Shown here in pieces: positions 18,190 to 25,986 of a stretch of DNA of 64,000 nt. Position 1 is the stretch's first letter. Every line of letters starts with the position of its first letter. Under the pieces are notes generated by a model. The model was given only the letters and a program-made list of their open reading frames with translations, was not told the origin of the DNA and did no database searches. The translations under genes and the position numbers were made by a program. The stretch comes from Glaciecola sp965660625 (lineage in GTDB: Bacteria > Pseudomonadota > Gammaproteobacteria > Enterobacterales > Alteromonadaceae), in the NCBI GenBank assembly GCA_965660625.1, contig CBFIAR010000002.1, positions 1 to 64,000 on the forward strand, written 5' to 3'.

Positions 18190-19509
18190 ATGGAAATCAC
18201 ATTCGAACTTGGGTATGCATTAGATACCTTTTACTTCTTAATCTGTGGCGCACTAGTAATGTGGATGGCGGCAGGTTTTACCATGTTAGAAGCGGGTTTA
18301 GTCCGCGCTAAAAACACCACTGAAATATTAACCAAAAACGTAGCACTGTATGCCATCGCTTGTATCATGTACATGATATGCGGTTACAGCATTATGTATG
18401 GTGGAGATGACTTTAGTTTCTTCCTCAAAGATATTGTAGCTGACGGTGCAACAGGCGCTGCGGAACCTGCTACATATTCACCTTCAGCAGATTTTTTCTT
18501 CCAGGTGGTATTCGTTGCAACAGCAATGTCAATCGTATCTGGCGCGGTTGCTGAGCGTATGAAGCTTTGGGCATTCTTGGCATTTGCAGTGGTGTTAACG
18601 GCTTTCATTTATCCAATGTCTGGTTCTTGGACTTGGGGCGGCGCTGACGTATTTGGTATGTTTAATTTAGGCGCACCAGTACCAGAAGATGCTGCTGCTG
18701 ACTGGATGCCAGCGTTCCGTTTCTCAGACTTTGCTGGTTCAGGTATTGTGCATATGGCGGGTGCTGCTGCAGCATTGGCTGGTGTATTAGTGCTTGGTGC
18801 TCGTAAAGGTAAGTATGGCGCAGACGGTCGTGTTAACGCGATCCCTGGTGCAAACTTGCCATTAGCTACATTAGGTACATTCATACTGTGGATGGGCTGG
18901 TTCGGTTTCAACGGTGGTTCTGTTTTAGCGACAGCAAGTGTTGAAAGTGCGAATGCGGTTGCAGTTGTCTTTATGAATACTAACATGGCTGCTGCCGGTG
19001 GCTTAGTCGCTGCATTATTGCTAGCGAGAGTGCTTTTCGGTAAAGCTGATTTGACGATGGCATTGAACGGCGCATTAGCTGGCTTGGTCGCGATTACTGC
19101 AGAACCGTCTACACCAACCCCTTTGCAAGCAACACTGTTCGGCGCTTTGGGCGGAGCTCTAGTGGTAGGAAGTATTTTAGCCTTGGATAAATTGAAGATT
19201 GATGATCCAGTCGGTGCAATCTCTGTTCACGGTGTCGTTGGCTTCTTAGGTCTGATGTTAGTGCCATTCACTAATCCGTTAACTGTCGATGTTGCTGGCG
19301 GTGGAACTGGTGGTGCAACGTTTGTCGGACAACTTGTGGGTGCTTTGACCATTTTCTTCTGGGTATTCGTGACGAGCTTAGTTGTTTGGTTAGCGCTTAA
19401 AGCCATCATTGGTATACGAGTTACTGAGGAAGAAGAGTTTGAAGGCGTAGACATGAGTGAGTGTGGATTAGAAGCTTACCCAGACTTTACTACTAGCCGT
19501 CAAAACTAA
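18190..19509 (+). CDS. amtB: ammonium transporter AmtB
   Basis: AmtB is a trimeric inner-membrane ammonium channel. The 439-aa protein has eleven hydrophobic segments. The twin pore histidines are seen in GIVHMAGAAAALAG and AISVHGVVGFLG, and DFAGSGIVH is the family signature. Unlike E. coli AmtB there is no obvious cleaved signal peptide: the protein starts directly before the first membrane helix. It is cotranscribed with glnK, under probable NtrC/sigma-54 control, and is closed by the terminator at 19637-19664. Confidence 0.97.
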   Translation: MEITFELGYALDTFYFLICGALVMWMAAGFTMLEAGLVRAKNTTEILTKNVALYAIACIMYMICGYSIMYGGDDFSFFLKDIVADGATGAAEPATYSPSADFFFQVVFVATAMSIVSGAVAERMKLWAFLAFAVVLTAFIYPMSGSWTWGGADVFGMFNLGAPVPEDAAADWMPAFRFSDFAGSGIVHMAGAAAALAGVLVLGARKGKYGADGRVNAIPGANLPLATLGTFILWMGWFGFNGGSVLATASVESANAVAVVFMNTNMAAAGGLVAALLLARVLFGKADLTMALNGALAGLVAITAEPSTPTPLQATLFGALGGALVVGSILALDKLKIDDPVGAISVHGVVGFLGLMLVPFTNPLTVDVAGGGTGGATFVGQLVGALTIFFWVFVTSLVVWLALKAIIGIRVTEEEEFEGVDMSECGLEAYPDFTTSRQN

Positions 19510-19636
19510 TTTGATTTTGCTTAAGAGCCGGCCACGGACAGCTAGCTCTACGAAGAAAACTCAAGGAAGATGCAGGGAAGCACTAATTGGCGTGAAAATA
19601 ACAATAAGCACACGCCAATAGTTATTGTTAACAATC

Positions 19637-19664
19637 AGCCTCGATTAATCGGGGCTTTTTTTTA
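19637..19664 (+). terminator. rho-independent terminator of glnK-amtB
   Basis: GCCTCGAT pairs with ATCGGGGC (one G-U pair) around a TTAA loop and is followed by eight T residues. It lies about 130 bases past the amtB stop. Confidence 0.85.
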
Positions 19665-19908
19665 TGCCATTCTATTTATAGCCCTTATATTTTCTGTCGC
19701 TCTTGCAACTGATTTACGCTTATTAAACACAGGCGTTCCGTTGACCCATTCTTATAATACTAACCATGACATTTCTTACGGTGGTGAATCGTGGCAAAAA
19801 CTAGATATTTATCGAGCCCGAGATGCCGACGAAAATACGCCGGTCATCGTTTTCTTTTTTTGTGGTGGCTGGTCTTGGGGATATAAAGCCTATTTTGAAT
19901 TTTTGTAA
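19657..19908 (+). pseudogene. N-terminal fragment of an alpha/beta hydrolase
   Basis: The frame reads a hydrophobic leader (ILFIALIFSVALATDLRLL), then DISYGGESWQKLDIYRA and VIVFFFCGGWSWGYKAYFEF. It ends at a stop just after the region corresponding to the oxyanion loop (FFxGGxW) of exported alpha/beta hydrolases. The nucleophile elbow and the rest of the fold are missing. There is no ATG at the expected start: the open frame runs back into the amtB terminator. I infer a 3'-truncated relic, perhaps joined to the terminator by the same rearrangement. It is not likely to make a functional enzyme. Confidence 0.6.
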
Positions 19909-19948
19909 TTTTGATTACTCTTTAGAAATTATCAGCGGTTACTGAGCT

Positions 19949-20158
19949 TTAATAGCATGAATTCGGTGTTGTCCCCGGATTGATCTCGCCACCAAGCTCG
20001 TCAGGATCTATCTCTAATTCAAATAATACTGCGCGAACAAATTCAATTTGTTCAAGCACTCGTTTGTAGTCGTCACCATACTCATACTTGTTTACTTCTA
20101 TTGATTGAGGCATGAACGTATATGCGATTTTGAGGGCTTGAAGCTGGTCTTCGGTCAT
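19949..20158 (-). CDS. hypothetical 69-aa protein
   Basis: This small acidic protein starts MTEDQLQALKIAYTFMPQS and contains a helical stretch DYKRVLEQIEFVRAVLFELE, with no membrane segment. The open frame extends further upstream, but AAGGA lies eight bases before the ATG at 20158, which decides the start. I do not recognise the family. It stands alone at the edge of the accessory region. Confidence 0.5.
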   Translation of the reverse strand: MTEDQLQALKIAYTFMPQSIEVNKYEYGDDYKRVLEQIEFVRAVLFELEIDPDELGGEINPGTTPNSCY

Positions 20159-20690
20159 GTTGGTATTCCTTTTTTTTGGCATTTTAAAGAAGCATAGCAC
20201 AGCAAATTTACTAAGGGACCAGTTTGCAGGCGCAAACCTCTCCAAAAATACCAGGCGATACCAGCGAGTAGCAACACTAACTATCACTCAATATAGTATA
20301 CCCTGCTTGGTTAACCTTTCACTTTTTTAAGAACGTTCACTGACAATTGCGGTTGCTTATTTCAAAGTCGGTTAGACGGCATAAGTAATCATACTGCCGT
20401 TATAATTGTGCGAAAATTTTTGCGGCGTAGGCAACCATTTAGATTGGAAGTTTTGATGGGATGTTGCATATTTCCAGCCTAATTTTGTAGACATTTTTAA
20501 AATGGTATTGGACCTTCTTCAGTCGAATGGTGATTTACTGCTCAGACAAGCAGATTCACACAACAAAGCTCTGTTCTGCTAAAATAGTTAGTCAGTAAAC
20601 TCTGAACTGAATACAAACAGCATCTGTTGCATGCAACTGGTATATCGTTTATCTTTTGTATAGTTAATAATAAAGTACAGAGATTGTTAG
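20159..20690. other. gene-poor stretch upstream of the sulfotransferase
   Basis: These 532 bases hold no frame I can support. An imperfect inverted repeat (GACGGCATAAG and a diverged GCCGTTATAA) at about 20372-20410 was noted. It may be part of a decayed element but does not meet the requirements of an attC site. Confidence 0.4.
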
Positions 20691-21596
20691 ATGGATGAAC
20701 ATGCTTTTACTGTGAAGACCAGAGAGCTTCACAATCACCACTTTGATTCTACTATCTGGAACGACTTTCTTTATCGAGACGATGATATTGTTATTTCGAC
20801 GTACGCTAAGTCTGGGACAACATGGATGCAGCAAATTGTTTCGCAACTGCTATTTCCAGGAGAAGCAGACTTGGAAGTTGCTGAGATGTCTCCCTGGTTG
20901 GATCTTCGTATACCGCCCAAGGAAGTTAAGTTAGCTGCCGTTGAGGAGCAGAAGCATCGCCGTTTCATAAAAACACATTTACCGTTAGATGCTGTGGTCT
21001 TTTCGGATAAGGCGAAATATATCTACATTGGTCGAGACGGGCGCGATGTTCTTTGGAGTCTCTATAACCATCATTCAAACGCCAATGAAGCTTGGTATGA
21101 TGCTTTAAACAACACTCCTGGTCGAGTTGGTGAAGCTATTGAGCGGCCGGGCACATCAGTTACCGAGTATTTTGATGAGTGGCTCGCGAAGGATGGGCAT
21201 CCATTTTGGTCGCTCTGGGAAAATGCTAGGACTTGGTGGTCCATCCGGAATTTACCAAATGTTCATATGGTACATTTTGCCAATTTAAAAACAGATATGC
21301 CGGGCGAAATTCGTCGCATTGCGGCATTCCTTGGTATTTCTATCGATGAGTCGAAGTGGGAGAACATACTTCGACACTGCAGTTTTGACTACATGAAAGC
21401 AAATGCGGCAAAGAGCGCTCCTTTAGGTGGTGCATTCTGGGAGGGGGGCGCTGAAACGTTTATTCATAAAGGAACGAATGGACGTTGGCGTGAGCACCTA
21501 TCAGTTGAGCAAATTGAGCAATACGAGAAGCGTGCGATGGCAGAATTAGGTCTAGAATGTTCACGCTGGCTGGCAACAGGTAAGCTAGACGTGTGA
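20691..21596 (+). CDS. PAPS-dependent sulfotransferase
   Basis: This 301-aa soluble sulfotransferase would transfer sulfate from PAPS to an alcohol, phenol or amine acceptor. The 5'-phosphosulfate loop is AKSGTTWMQQIVSQL near residue 38. The 3'-phosphate motif is KYIYIGRDGRDVLWSLYNH near residue 107. The C-terminal PAPS contact is HKGTNGRWREHL, a variant of the RKGxxGDWKxxF motif. The proportions resemble cytosolic-type (Sulfotransfer_1) enzymes found sporadically in marine bacteria. The acceptor is unknown, and no PAPS synthesis genes lie nearby. Its location among gene fragments suggests horizontal acquisition. Confidence 0.88.
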   Translation: MDEHAFTVKTRELHNHHFDSTIWNDFLYRDDDIVISTYAKSGTTWMQQIVSQLLFPGEADLEVAEMSPWLDLRIPPKEVKLAAVEEQKHRRFIKTHLPLDAVVFSDKAKYIYIGRDGRDVLWSLYNHHSNANEAWYDALNNTPGRVGEAIERPGTSVTEYFDEWLAKDGHPFWSLWENARTWWSIRNLPNVHMVHFANLKTDMPGEIRRIAAFLGISIDESKWENILRHCSFDYMKANAAKSAPLGGAFWEGGAETFIHKGTNGRWREHLSVEQIEQYEKRAMAELGLECSRWLATGKLDV

Positions 21597-21738
21597 GTAT
21601 TCTTGTTCCGGCAGGCTTGTACATAAAAAATCGTTGTAGCGGGTGTCAATGAACGCTAGCTCTTGAGAAAAAGTTGTGTCACTTCAGAAAGCTTGGAGAG
21701 TTTGCCCTCGACTATTATATTGATAACATTTCGGCTCT

Positions 21739-21867
21739 CTAGCCGCTATAGACTGAAGGAAAGCTTAGGTATAATTCTCCAGAGGCATTATGTTTAAATC
21801 AAATTTGTCCGCAATGGCTCTCTACGATAAGTTTTGCTATCGCAAACCCCAAGCCAGAGTTTTGGAG
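21739..21867 (-). pseudogene. C-terminal relic of a sensor histidine kinase
   Basis: The minus strand reads NSGLGFAIAKLIVESHCGQI, stop, FKHNASGELYLSFPS. This aligns with the G2 box and final strands of the HATPase domain (canonical GLGLAIAKLIVExHGGQIW). The in-frame TGA falls where family members have Trp (TGG), and a second stop lies just upstream. No other kinase segment is present, so this is a decayed tail. Confidence 0.62.
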
Positions 21868-22195
21868 TTATAATTCAGACAGAATGCTAACATTCCCTAT
21901 GGTTGTTGGTTGTTTAGAGCGATAATAACTAGTGAAACCTTCAATGACTACAAATTGTCATGTTTTGCCTAATCAATTCGGTCTTCAATACGGCAAAAGG
22001 GGATTCACGCCACTCAAATTCGTATGAGAGCTTTGTGCCAATAACCGACTTTTACCAACATTCATCTGAATTGGTGCTTTGGGCAGATTGCCGGCATTGC
22101 CATAAAGCGCTATTTCTGGAGTGGAATGTGTATTTGACCAGAATATCTGACCGGCAAGTCCCATCCAACAGCGGTCACTCGCTGTTCACACAAAC
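21868..22195. other. gene-poor stretch between kinase and integrase relics
   Basis: This 328-base stretch contains only a 79-codon plus-strand frame (21960-22199) with no ribosome-binding site and no similarity I recognise. I regard the stretch as decayed accessory DNA. Confidence 0.4.
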
Positions 22196-22626
22196 TTAAA
22201 TATCGATGCTCTCTGATATCTCAAGTGCGTCATCTACTTCAATGCCCAGATATCGAACTGTACTTTCTAACTTCGAGTGCCCGAGGAGCAATTGACAAGC
22301 CCTAATGTTTTTAGTCTTTTTGTAGATCAAAGAAGGTTTGGTGCGCCGCATTGTATGAGTGCCATAGTGAGTCCCTTCTAATCCAATTGAATTTATCCAC
22401 CCATCGACAATTCGGCTATATTGCCTAGTAGACAGATGCGGTGAATTCTTGATACGAGATTTGAAAAGGTAATCGGAGTTATCTAGAGCATCTTTTTGAA
22501 TCAATGCCTTTATTGCTGCTCGAGTCTGCTCAGTAATTTCAAACTGAACAGGCCTGCCAGTTTTTGACCAACGAGCTTTCCCTTATTCCAAGGCTCTTTT
22601 TTCTTGTAAACAGCAAGTGGGTACAT
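22196..22626 (-). pseudogene. tyrosine site-specific integrase with internal deletion and frameshift
   Basis: The 5' part, ATG at 22626 after GGAG, encodes YPLAVYKKKEPWNKGKLVGQ, which matches my recollection of the N-terminus of a small tyrosine integrase family common in gammaproteobacteria. The 3' part encodes TGRPVQFEITEQTRAAIKAL followed by the catalytic region: GTHTMRRT (Arg), LLGHSKLESTVRYLGIEVDD (His and Tyr). The two parts are in different frames and meet at CAAAAACTGG. Family members have roughly 60 residues between these motifs, so an internal out-of-frame deletion is inferred. The protein is inactive as encoded. Confidence 0.75.
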
Positions 22627-22691
22627 AAGTAGTCTCCAGAATTCAGATAAATAGCAGTCTTTCAGAATATGATTGCAATACAAATGCCATG

Positions 22692-22711
22692 TATAATACT
22701 ATTTAATACTA
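22692..22711 (+). promoter_or_regulatory. promoter/operator of the parDE pair
   Basis: A TATAAT box at 22692-22697 overlaps the first of two direct repeats TAATACTA (22694-22701 and 22704-22711), spaced exactly ten bases apart. Direct repeats with one-turn spacing over the -10 box are what a ribbon-helix-helix ParD repressor would bind. Confidence 0.5.
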
Positions 22712-22734
22712 CCAATAAAGCTGTGAGTTGAATT

Positions 22735-22986
22735 ATGAGCATGATTAAAAAGAGCATCACTGTTACTGATAAACAAAATGAGTGGATGCAAAGTCAGCTA
22801 AAAAGCGGCGAATACGCGAGTGACAGCGAATTACTGAGAGACTTAATACGCAAAGAGCAACGTCGAAACGAAGACATTAATGTCATCAGAGAGGCGCTAA
22901 TTGTGGGTGAGCAAAGTGGCTATTCTACGAAATCTGCTGAACAAATTTTGCAGGAGTTTAAAGAAAAGCGCCGCATAAATGTCTGA
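22735..22986 (+). CDS. parD: ParD-like antitoxin
   Basis: This 83-aa antitoxin of a type II toxin-antitoxin pair has an N-terminal ribbon-helix-helix DNA-binding domain (KSITVTDKQNEWMQSQLKSG, then SDSELLRDLIRKEQRR). A charged C-terminal tail would wrap the toxin. It should autorepress through the repeats at 22692-22711. It overlaps parE by eight bases, typical of translational coupling. The pair lies inside a region of relic mobile elements and is the only intact-looking module there besides the sulfotransferase. Confidence 0.88.
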   Translation: MSMIKKSITVTDKQNEWMQSQLKSGEYASDSELLRDLIRKEQRRNEDINVIREALIVGEQSGYSTKSAEQILQEFKEKRRINV

Positions 22987-23260
22987 CTATAGGCTAACTC
23001 TTGCCGCAGAAATTGACCTTGCTGACATTTTGGAATATGGCGAGGCACATTTTGGGACTATTGCGGCACTTGAGTTTTATGAAGGTCTACTGAGCGTATT
23101 CCCTAAAATCGTTAATAATCCTGCTCAATTTGCCCGAATTGATGAAGTGCGCAAAGGATATCGCAGAGCAATCTATCAAACGTATTCCATCTACTTTATC
23201 GAGCGCGAAAACTGTATAGAGATAACCCGTGTTATACGCAAGTATCCAGTAAAACTATAA
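22979..23260 (+). CDS. parE: ParE-like toxin
   Basis: This 93-aa RelE/ParE-superfamily toxin should poison DNA gyrase as other ParE proteins do. It begins YRLTLAAEIDLADILEYGEA and contains FYEGLLSVFPKIVNNP and the conserved YRRAIYQTYSIYFIE / ITRVIRKYP strands with the family Arg and Tyr. It is full length and in frame. It is encoded downstream of and overlapping parD, as usual. The gene name refers to the toxin family, not to topoisomerase IV subunit B. Confidence 0.88.
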   Translation: MSDYRLTLAAEIDLADILEYGEAHFGTIAALEFYEGLLSVFPKIVNNPAQFARIDEVRKGYRRAIYQTYSIYFIERENCIEITRVIRKYPVKL

Positions 23261-23368
23261 CTAGACTGGTATAAAATGACAGACAGTGCACATCCAATTA
23301 TTGTCATTCAGCCAGTCGTAAATTAGTACTCCGTTTGCGACACTAGTCTACAAAGAATTCAAGCAAGA

Positions 23369-23635
23369 ATGCATGTGCTGCCAACGCAACAAAGTGGGAC
23401 ATATAAACGCCGCCGACCAGAAACAACATTGCTATGTCAATTGGTTTAACGTTACTATCCAGACTTTACCGCAAACTTCGCCGACCAAGGCAAATATTTA
23501 CGCAAGTATGTTGAACGTGAGTTTGAAGAGTTCTTGCGTTATGATCGTCTAGAGCACGGCGTTTTAGGCGTGATATGTGGTGATTGCAAGTACAAAACAT
23601 TCGTTGCTTTTAGCTGCAAACGGCTCGGATTTTAG
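23369..23635 (+). pseudogene. N-terminal relic of an IS91-family transposase
   Basis: The frame reads TYKRRRPETTLLCQLV, stop, RYYPDFTANFADQGKYLRKY, VEREFEEFLRYDRLEHGVLG and GDCKYKTFVAFSCKRLGF before a second stop. This is the zinc-binding N-terminal domain of IS91-type rolling-circle transposases. The first stop (TAA at 23447) replaces a residue that is probably Gln in intact copies. The CPSCG motif and the entire catalytic HUH domain are missing. No terminal inverted repeats are expected for IS91, and I could not define the element ends. Confidence 0.72.
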
Positions 23636-23910
23636 TTGAGGTCTGCCAATACCTAGTTTTGTAGCGCGCTGAGCAATACCCAAAGAGCAGGCTCGTGAGT
23701 AATGTAAATCATTCAACCCGCCATTTTTTGACCTAGCTAGTTAATTGTCGTCTAATAAACAGCCTATTTAAAGCCTAGTTTCTAATTAATCTAGGAACGT
23801 GTAACGCTGGCGAGGATATCATACAACATTAACGTTTGCATGAATTAACAGTGATGTAATAAAACTAAATTTAGTTATTAAATTAGGCTCAACACACGGA
23901 CTGGGGTTAT
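23636..23910. other. empty stretch downstream of the IS91 relic
   Basis: No coding frame or RNA feature is supported in these 275 bases. They separate the IS91 relic from the stop of the second purU. Confidence 0.4.
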
Positions 23911-24780
23911 TTAGCCTTTCATCACAACGGTACGATTACCCGTTAAAAAAACTCGGCGACTAACGTGCAGGCGAACCGCTTTAGCCAACACTACACGCTC
24001 TACGTCCTGACCCACACGGACCAAATCTTCTGGATAAAAAGTATGATCTACATCTTGTATGCCTTGAGTAATGATCGGCCCTTCGTCTAGCTCATTATTG
24101 ATATAATGCGCTGTTGAACCGACCATCTTTACTCCCTTTTCCCATGCTTGATGATAAGGCTTAGCTCCCTTAAAGCCAGGCAATAGCGAGTGGTGAATGT
24201 TAATCGCCCAACCATCTAAGTATTCACACATTTCAGGAGACATTACCTGCATGTAACGAGCAAGGACGACTAAGTCAATCTCATATTTTTCTAACAATTC
24301 ACGAATTTGAGCCTCTTGTTGAGGCTTTGTTTCTTTACTTATGGGTAAATGGTAGTAGGGAATACCGTGCCAATCGGCTAACTCTTTTAAATCTGGGTGA
24401 TTTGAGATAATCACTGAGATTTCAATGCCCAGCAACTGCCCCGTACGGTGGCGATAGAGCAAATCGTTCAAACAGTGATCATATTTAGACACGAAAATTG
24501 CAGTCCGCTCTGGATGATCCGGTGCCTTCAGCGTCCAGTGCATGTCAAAACGGTCAGCCTCTGGCTGGAAATCCTCAGCAAATTTATTAGGGTTTAAACT
24601 TTCGGATTGAGAATGAAATGCAATTCGTATGAAAAATTGTGCGGTGGTCTTGTCGTCAAAAGACTGTATTTCGTCTACGTAAAGGCCATTCCCAGCCATA
24701 AAATTGGTACACACGTCCACTGTTCCAAGGACGCTTGGGCAACGTGCTGCAAGCACCCAACTGTTTTCACTTGTTTTCAT
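23911..24780 (-). CDS. purU: formyltetrahydrofolate deformylase (paralogue 2, sarcosine-operon type)
   Basis: This 289-aa PurU paralogue has a diverged N-terminal ACT domain (WVLAARCPSVLGTVDVCTNF) and an intact formyltransferase domain with INIHHSLLPGFKGAKPYHQA and LDEGPII. It lies about 20 bases downstream of soxG, the usual place for purU in soxBDAG operons, where it handles the one-carbon units released from sarcosine as folate derivatives. The catalytic residues look intact, so the protein may be active. However, the genes supplying its substrate are missing upstream. It differs clearly from the copy at 6085-6933. Confidence 0.92.
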   Translation of the reverse strand: MKTSENSWVLAARCPSVLGTVDVCTNFMAGNGLYVDEIQSFDDKTTAQFFIRIAFHSQSESLNPNKFAEDFQPEADRFDMHWTLKAPDHPERTAIFVSKYDHCLNDLLYRHRTGQLLGIEISVIISNHPDLKELADWHGIPYYHLPISKETKPQQEAQIRELLEKYEIDLVVLARYMQVMSPEMCEYLDGWAINIHHSLLPGFKGAKPYHQAWEKGVKMVGSTAHYINNELDEGPIITQGIQDVDHTFYPEDLVRVGQDVERVVLAKAVRLHVSRRVFLTGNRTVVMKG

Positions 24781-24801
24781 TATTATTCCAATTTGATTAT
24801 T

Positions 24802-25410
24802 CTAGGCCCGATATTCAGCACTAGCATCTATGAGCCAATTCCATATGTAATCCGCAAAACTACGGCGCACAACCAAAAGGTAACTGCCATTACCTGTGCG
24901 AACAATTCCCGCAGCACTTTTGGCAAATACCGTGCCGACACATTTTCCGACTGGGAAAGCCTGTGGATCCACGTCGATAGGCGACGCTTTTTTCAAGACG
25001 TTGCGCGACTCAGGGCCACTTAGTTCAACTAGGGTTTGACCCGCGCTAATATCAACAATAGAATAGTGACCCGTTTGTGCTGCCCGATATCGAGATTCGA
25101 AATCGGTGGCAACCGACCAAGGCATGATTACCAGCCAATCGTCGGGTGCGGTCCAATTTACACGAACCTCACCGTAAAGCGCGGATGTCAATGGCTTGGT
25201 GGGCAAAGGACCACCATTTAGATCGGAAGCTATCTGCATTTGTTCCGCGTTCTCTGGATTCAAGCGCAGGTTAAATTGCCCACATAATGGCAACTCTCGC
25301 AAGGTTAATTGATCAGAGCTAAGGTAAGTATTGGTATGGCGAGCTTTTATCGGTGTCACGCCTTCGATATCTGTAGCATGCTGTTTAATTACTGAAAAGT
25401 ACTCAGACAT
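24802..25410 (-). CDS. soxG: sarcosine oxidase gamma subunit
   Basis: This 202-aa protein matches SoxG, the small subunit of heterotetrameric sarcosine oxidase, which demethylates sarcosine to glycine with folate-linked one-carbon release. Recognisable segments are LRELPLCGQFNLRL, WTAPDDWLVI and DISAGQTLVELSGPESRNVL, a GcvT-like fold. It overlaps the soxA fragment by eight bases, as in intact operons. The gene itself looks complete, but the alpha subunit is truncated and beta and delta are absent, so it cannot form the holoenzyme from this locus. Confidence 0.88.
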   Translation of the reverse strand: MSEYFSVIKQHATDIEGVTPIKARHTNTYLSSDQLTLRELPLCGQFNLRLNPENAEQMQIASDLNGGPLPTKPLTSALYGEVRVNWTAPDDWLVIMPWSVATDFESRYRAAQTGHYSIVDISAGQTLVELSGPESRNVLKKASPIDVDPQAFPVGKCVGTVFAKSAAGIVRTGNGSYLLVVRRSFADYIWNWLIDASAEYRA

Positions 25411-25786
25411 TTTGACGATCTCCTTTTGAATCGAAGAACACGGGGCTGGTGATTTCTGCTTCGACCACCCGCCCGTCGGCTAAGGGGAAATAGACCTTTT
25501 CGCCTTTCTTGTTCAGACCACCCTTAATGACCGCCATCGCAATGGATCGCTCCAAATTGGGGCTGAAGTAACTTGATGTAACATGACCAACCATGGGCAT
25601 TGGTTTCGCGGCATTAGGATCTAAAACCGCTTGTGCACCTTCTTCAAGTACTTCTTTTGGATCTGTGGTCAACAAACCGACCAACTGCTTGCGATCTTCA
25701 CGCAGGCAATCCTTACGCTGCATACCGCGCTTGCCAATGAACGGGAAGGGCTTGTTCATGCCCACTGCCCAGCCCATATGTGACAA
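25403..25786 (-). pseudogene. soxA: C-terminal fragment of sarcosine oxidase alpha subunit
   Basis: These 128 codons encode the final GcvT-like part of SoxA: MGWAVGMNKPFPFIGKRGMQ, DRKQLVGLLTTDPKEVLEEG and GHVTSSYFSPNLERSIAMAV. Intact SoxA is around 1000 residues, so about seven eighths of the gene is missing. The frame is closed by TAA directly upstream of the fragment, and no soxB or soxD sequence follows. The break lies at about 25786, immediately before the promoter region of the P-type ATPase gene. Confidence 0.85.
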
Positions 25787-25986
25787 TTAACGCTAGGTCA
25801 GAATCTCTTTTACCAACAAAGCGCAATTGATTAGTTGAACTAAGGTCAAATGTAGAGAGTATTCAGGCTTAGGTTAGAACGTATTCAGCATCCAATTTAT
25901 TGATATGGGTCATTTCATTTACTCGTTTTTCTGCAATTATTATTTTTGATATTTAATGATTCTAAAGCATGGGCCAAGGTAGATAA

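Noticed and set aside
20372..20410. Inverted repeat containing GTTAGAC that resembles an integron attC core
   Set aside because: The partner RYYYAAC/GTTRRRY end at proper distance is missing, the stem has mismatches and no integron integrase or cassette array is present.
21960..22199. 79-codon plus-strand frame next to the integrase relic
   Set aside because: No start signal and no recognisable protein pattern. It overlaps the end of the integrase relic on the other strand.
22979..23260. Reading the gene as topoisomerase IV subunit ParE
   Set aside because: The 93-aa product is a RelE/ParE-type toxin following a ribbon-helix-helix antitoxin. The topoisomerase subunit is about 630 residues.
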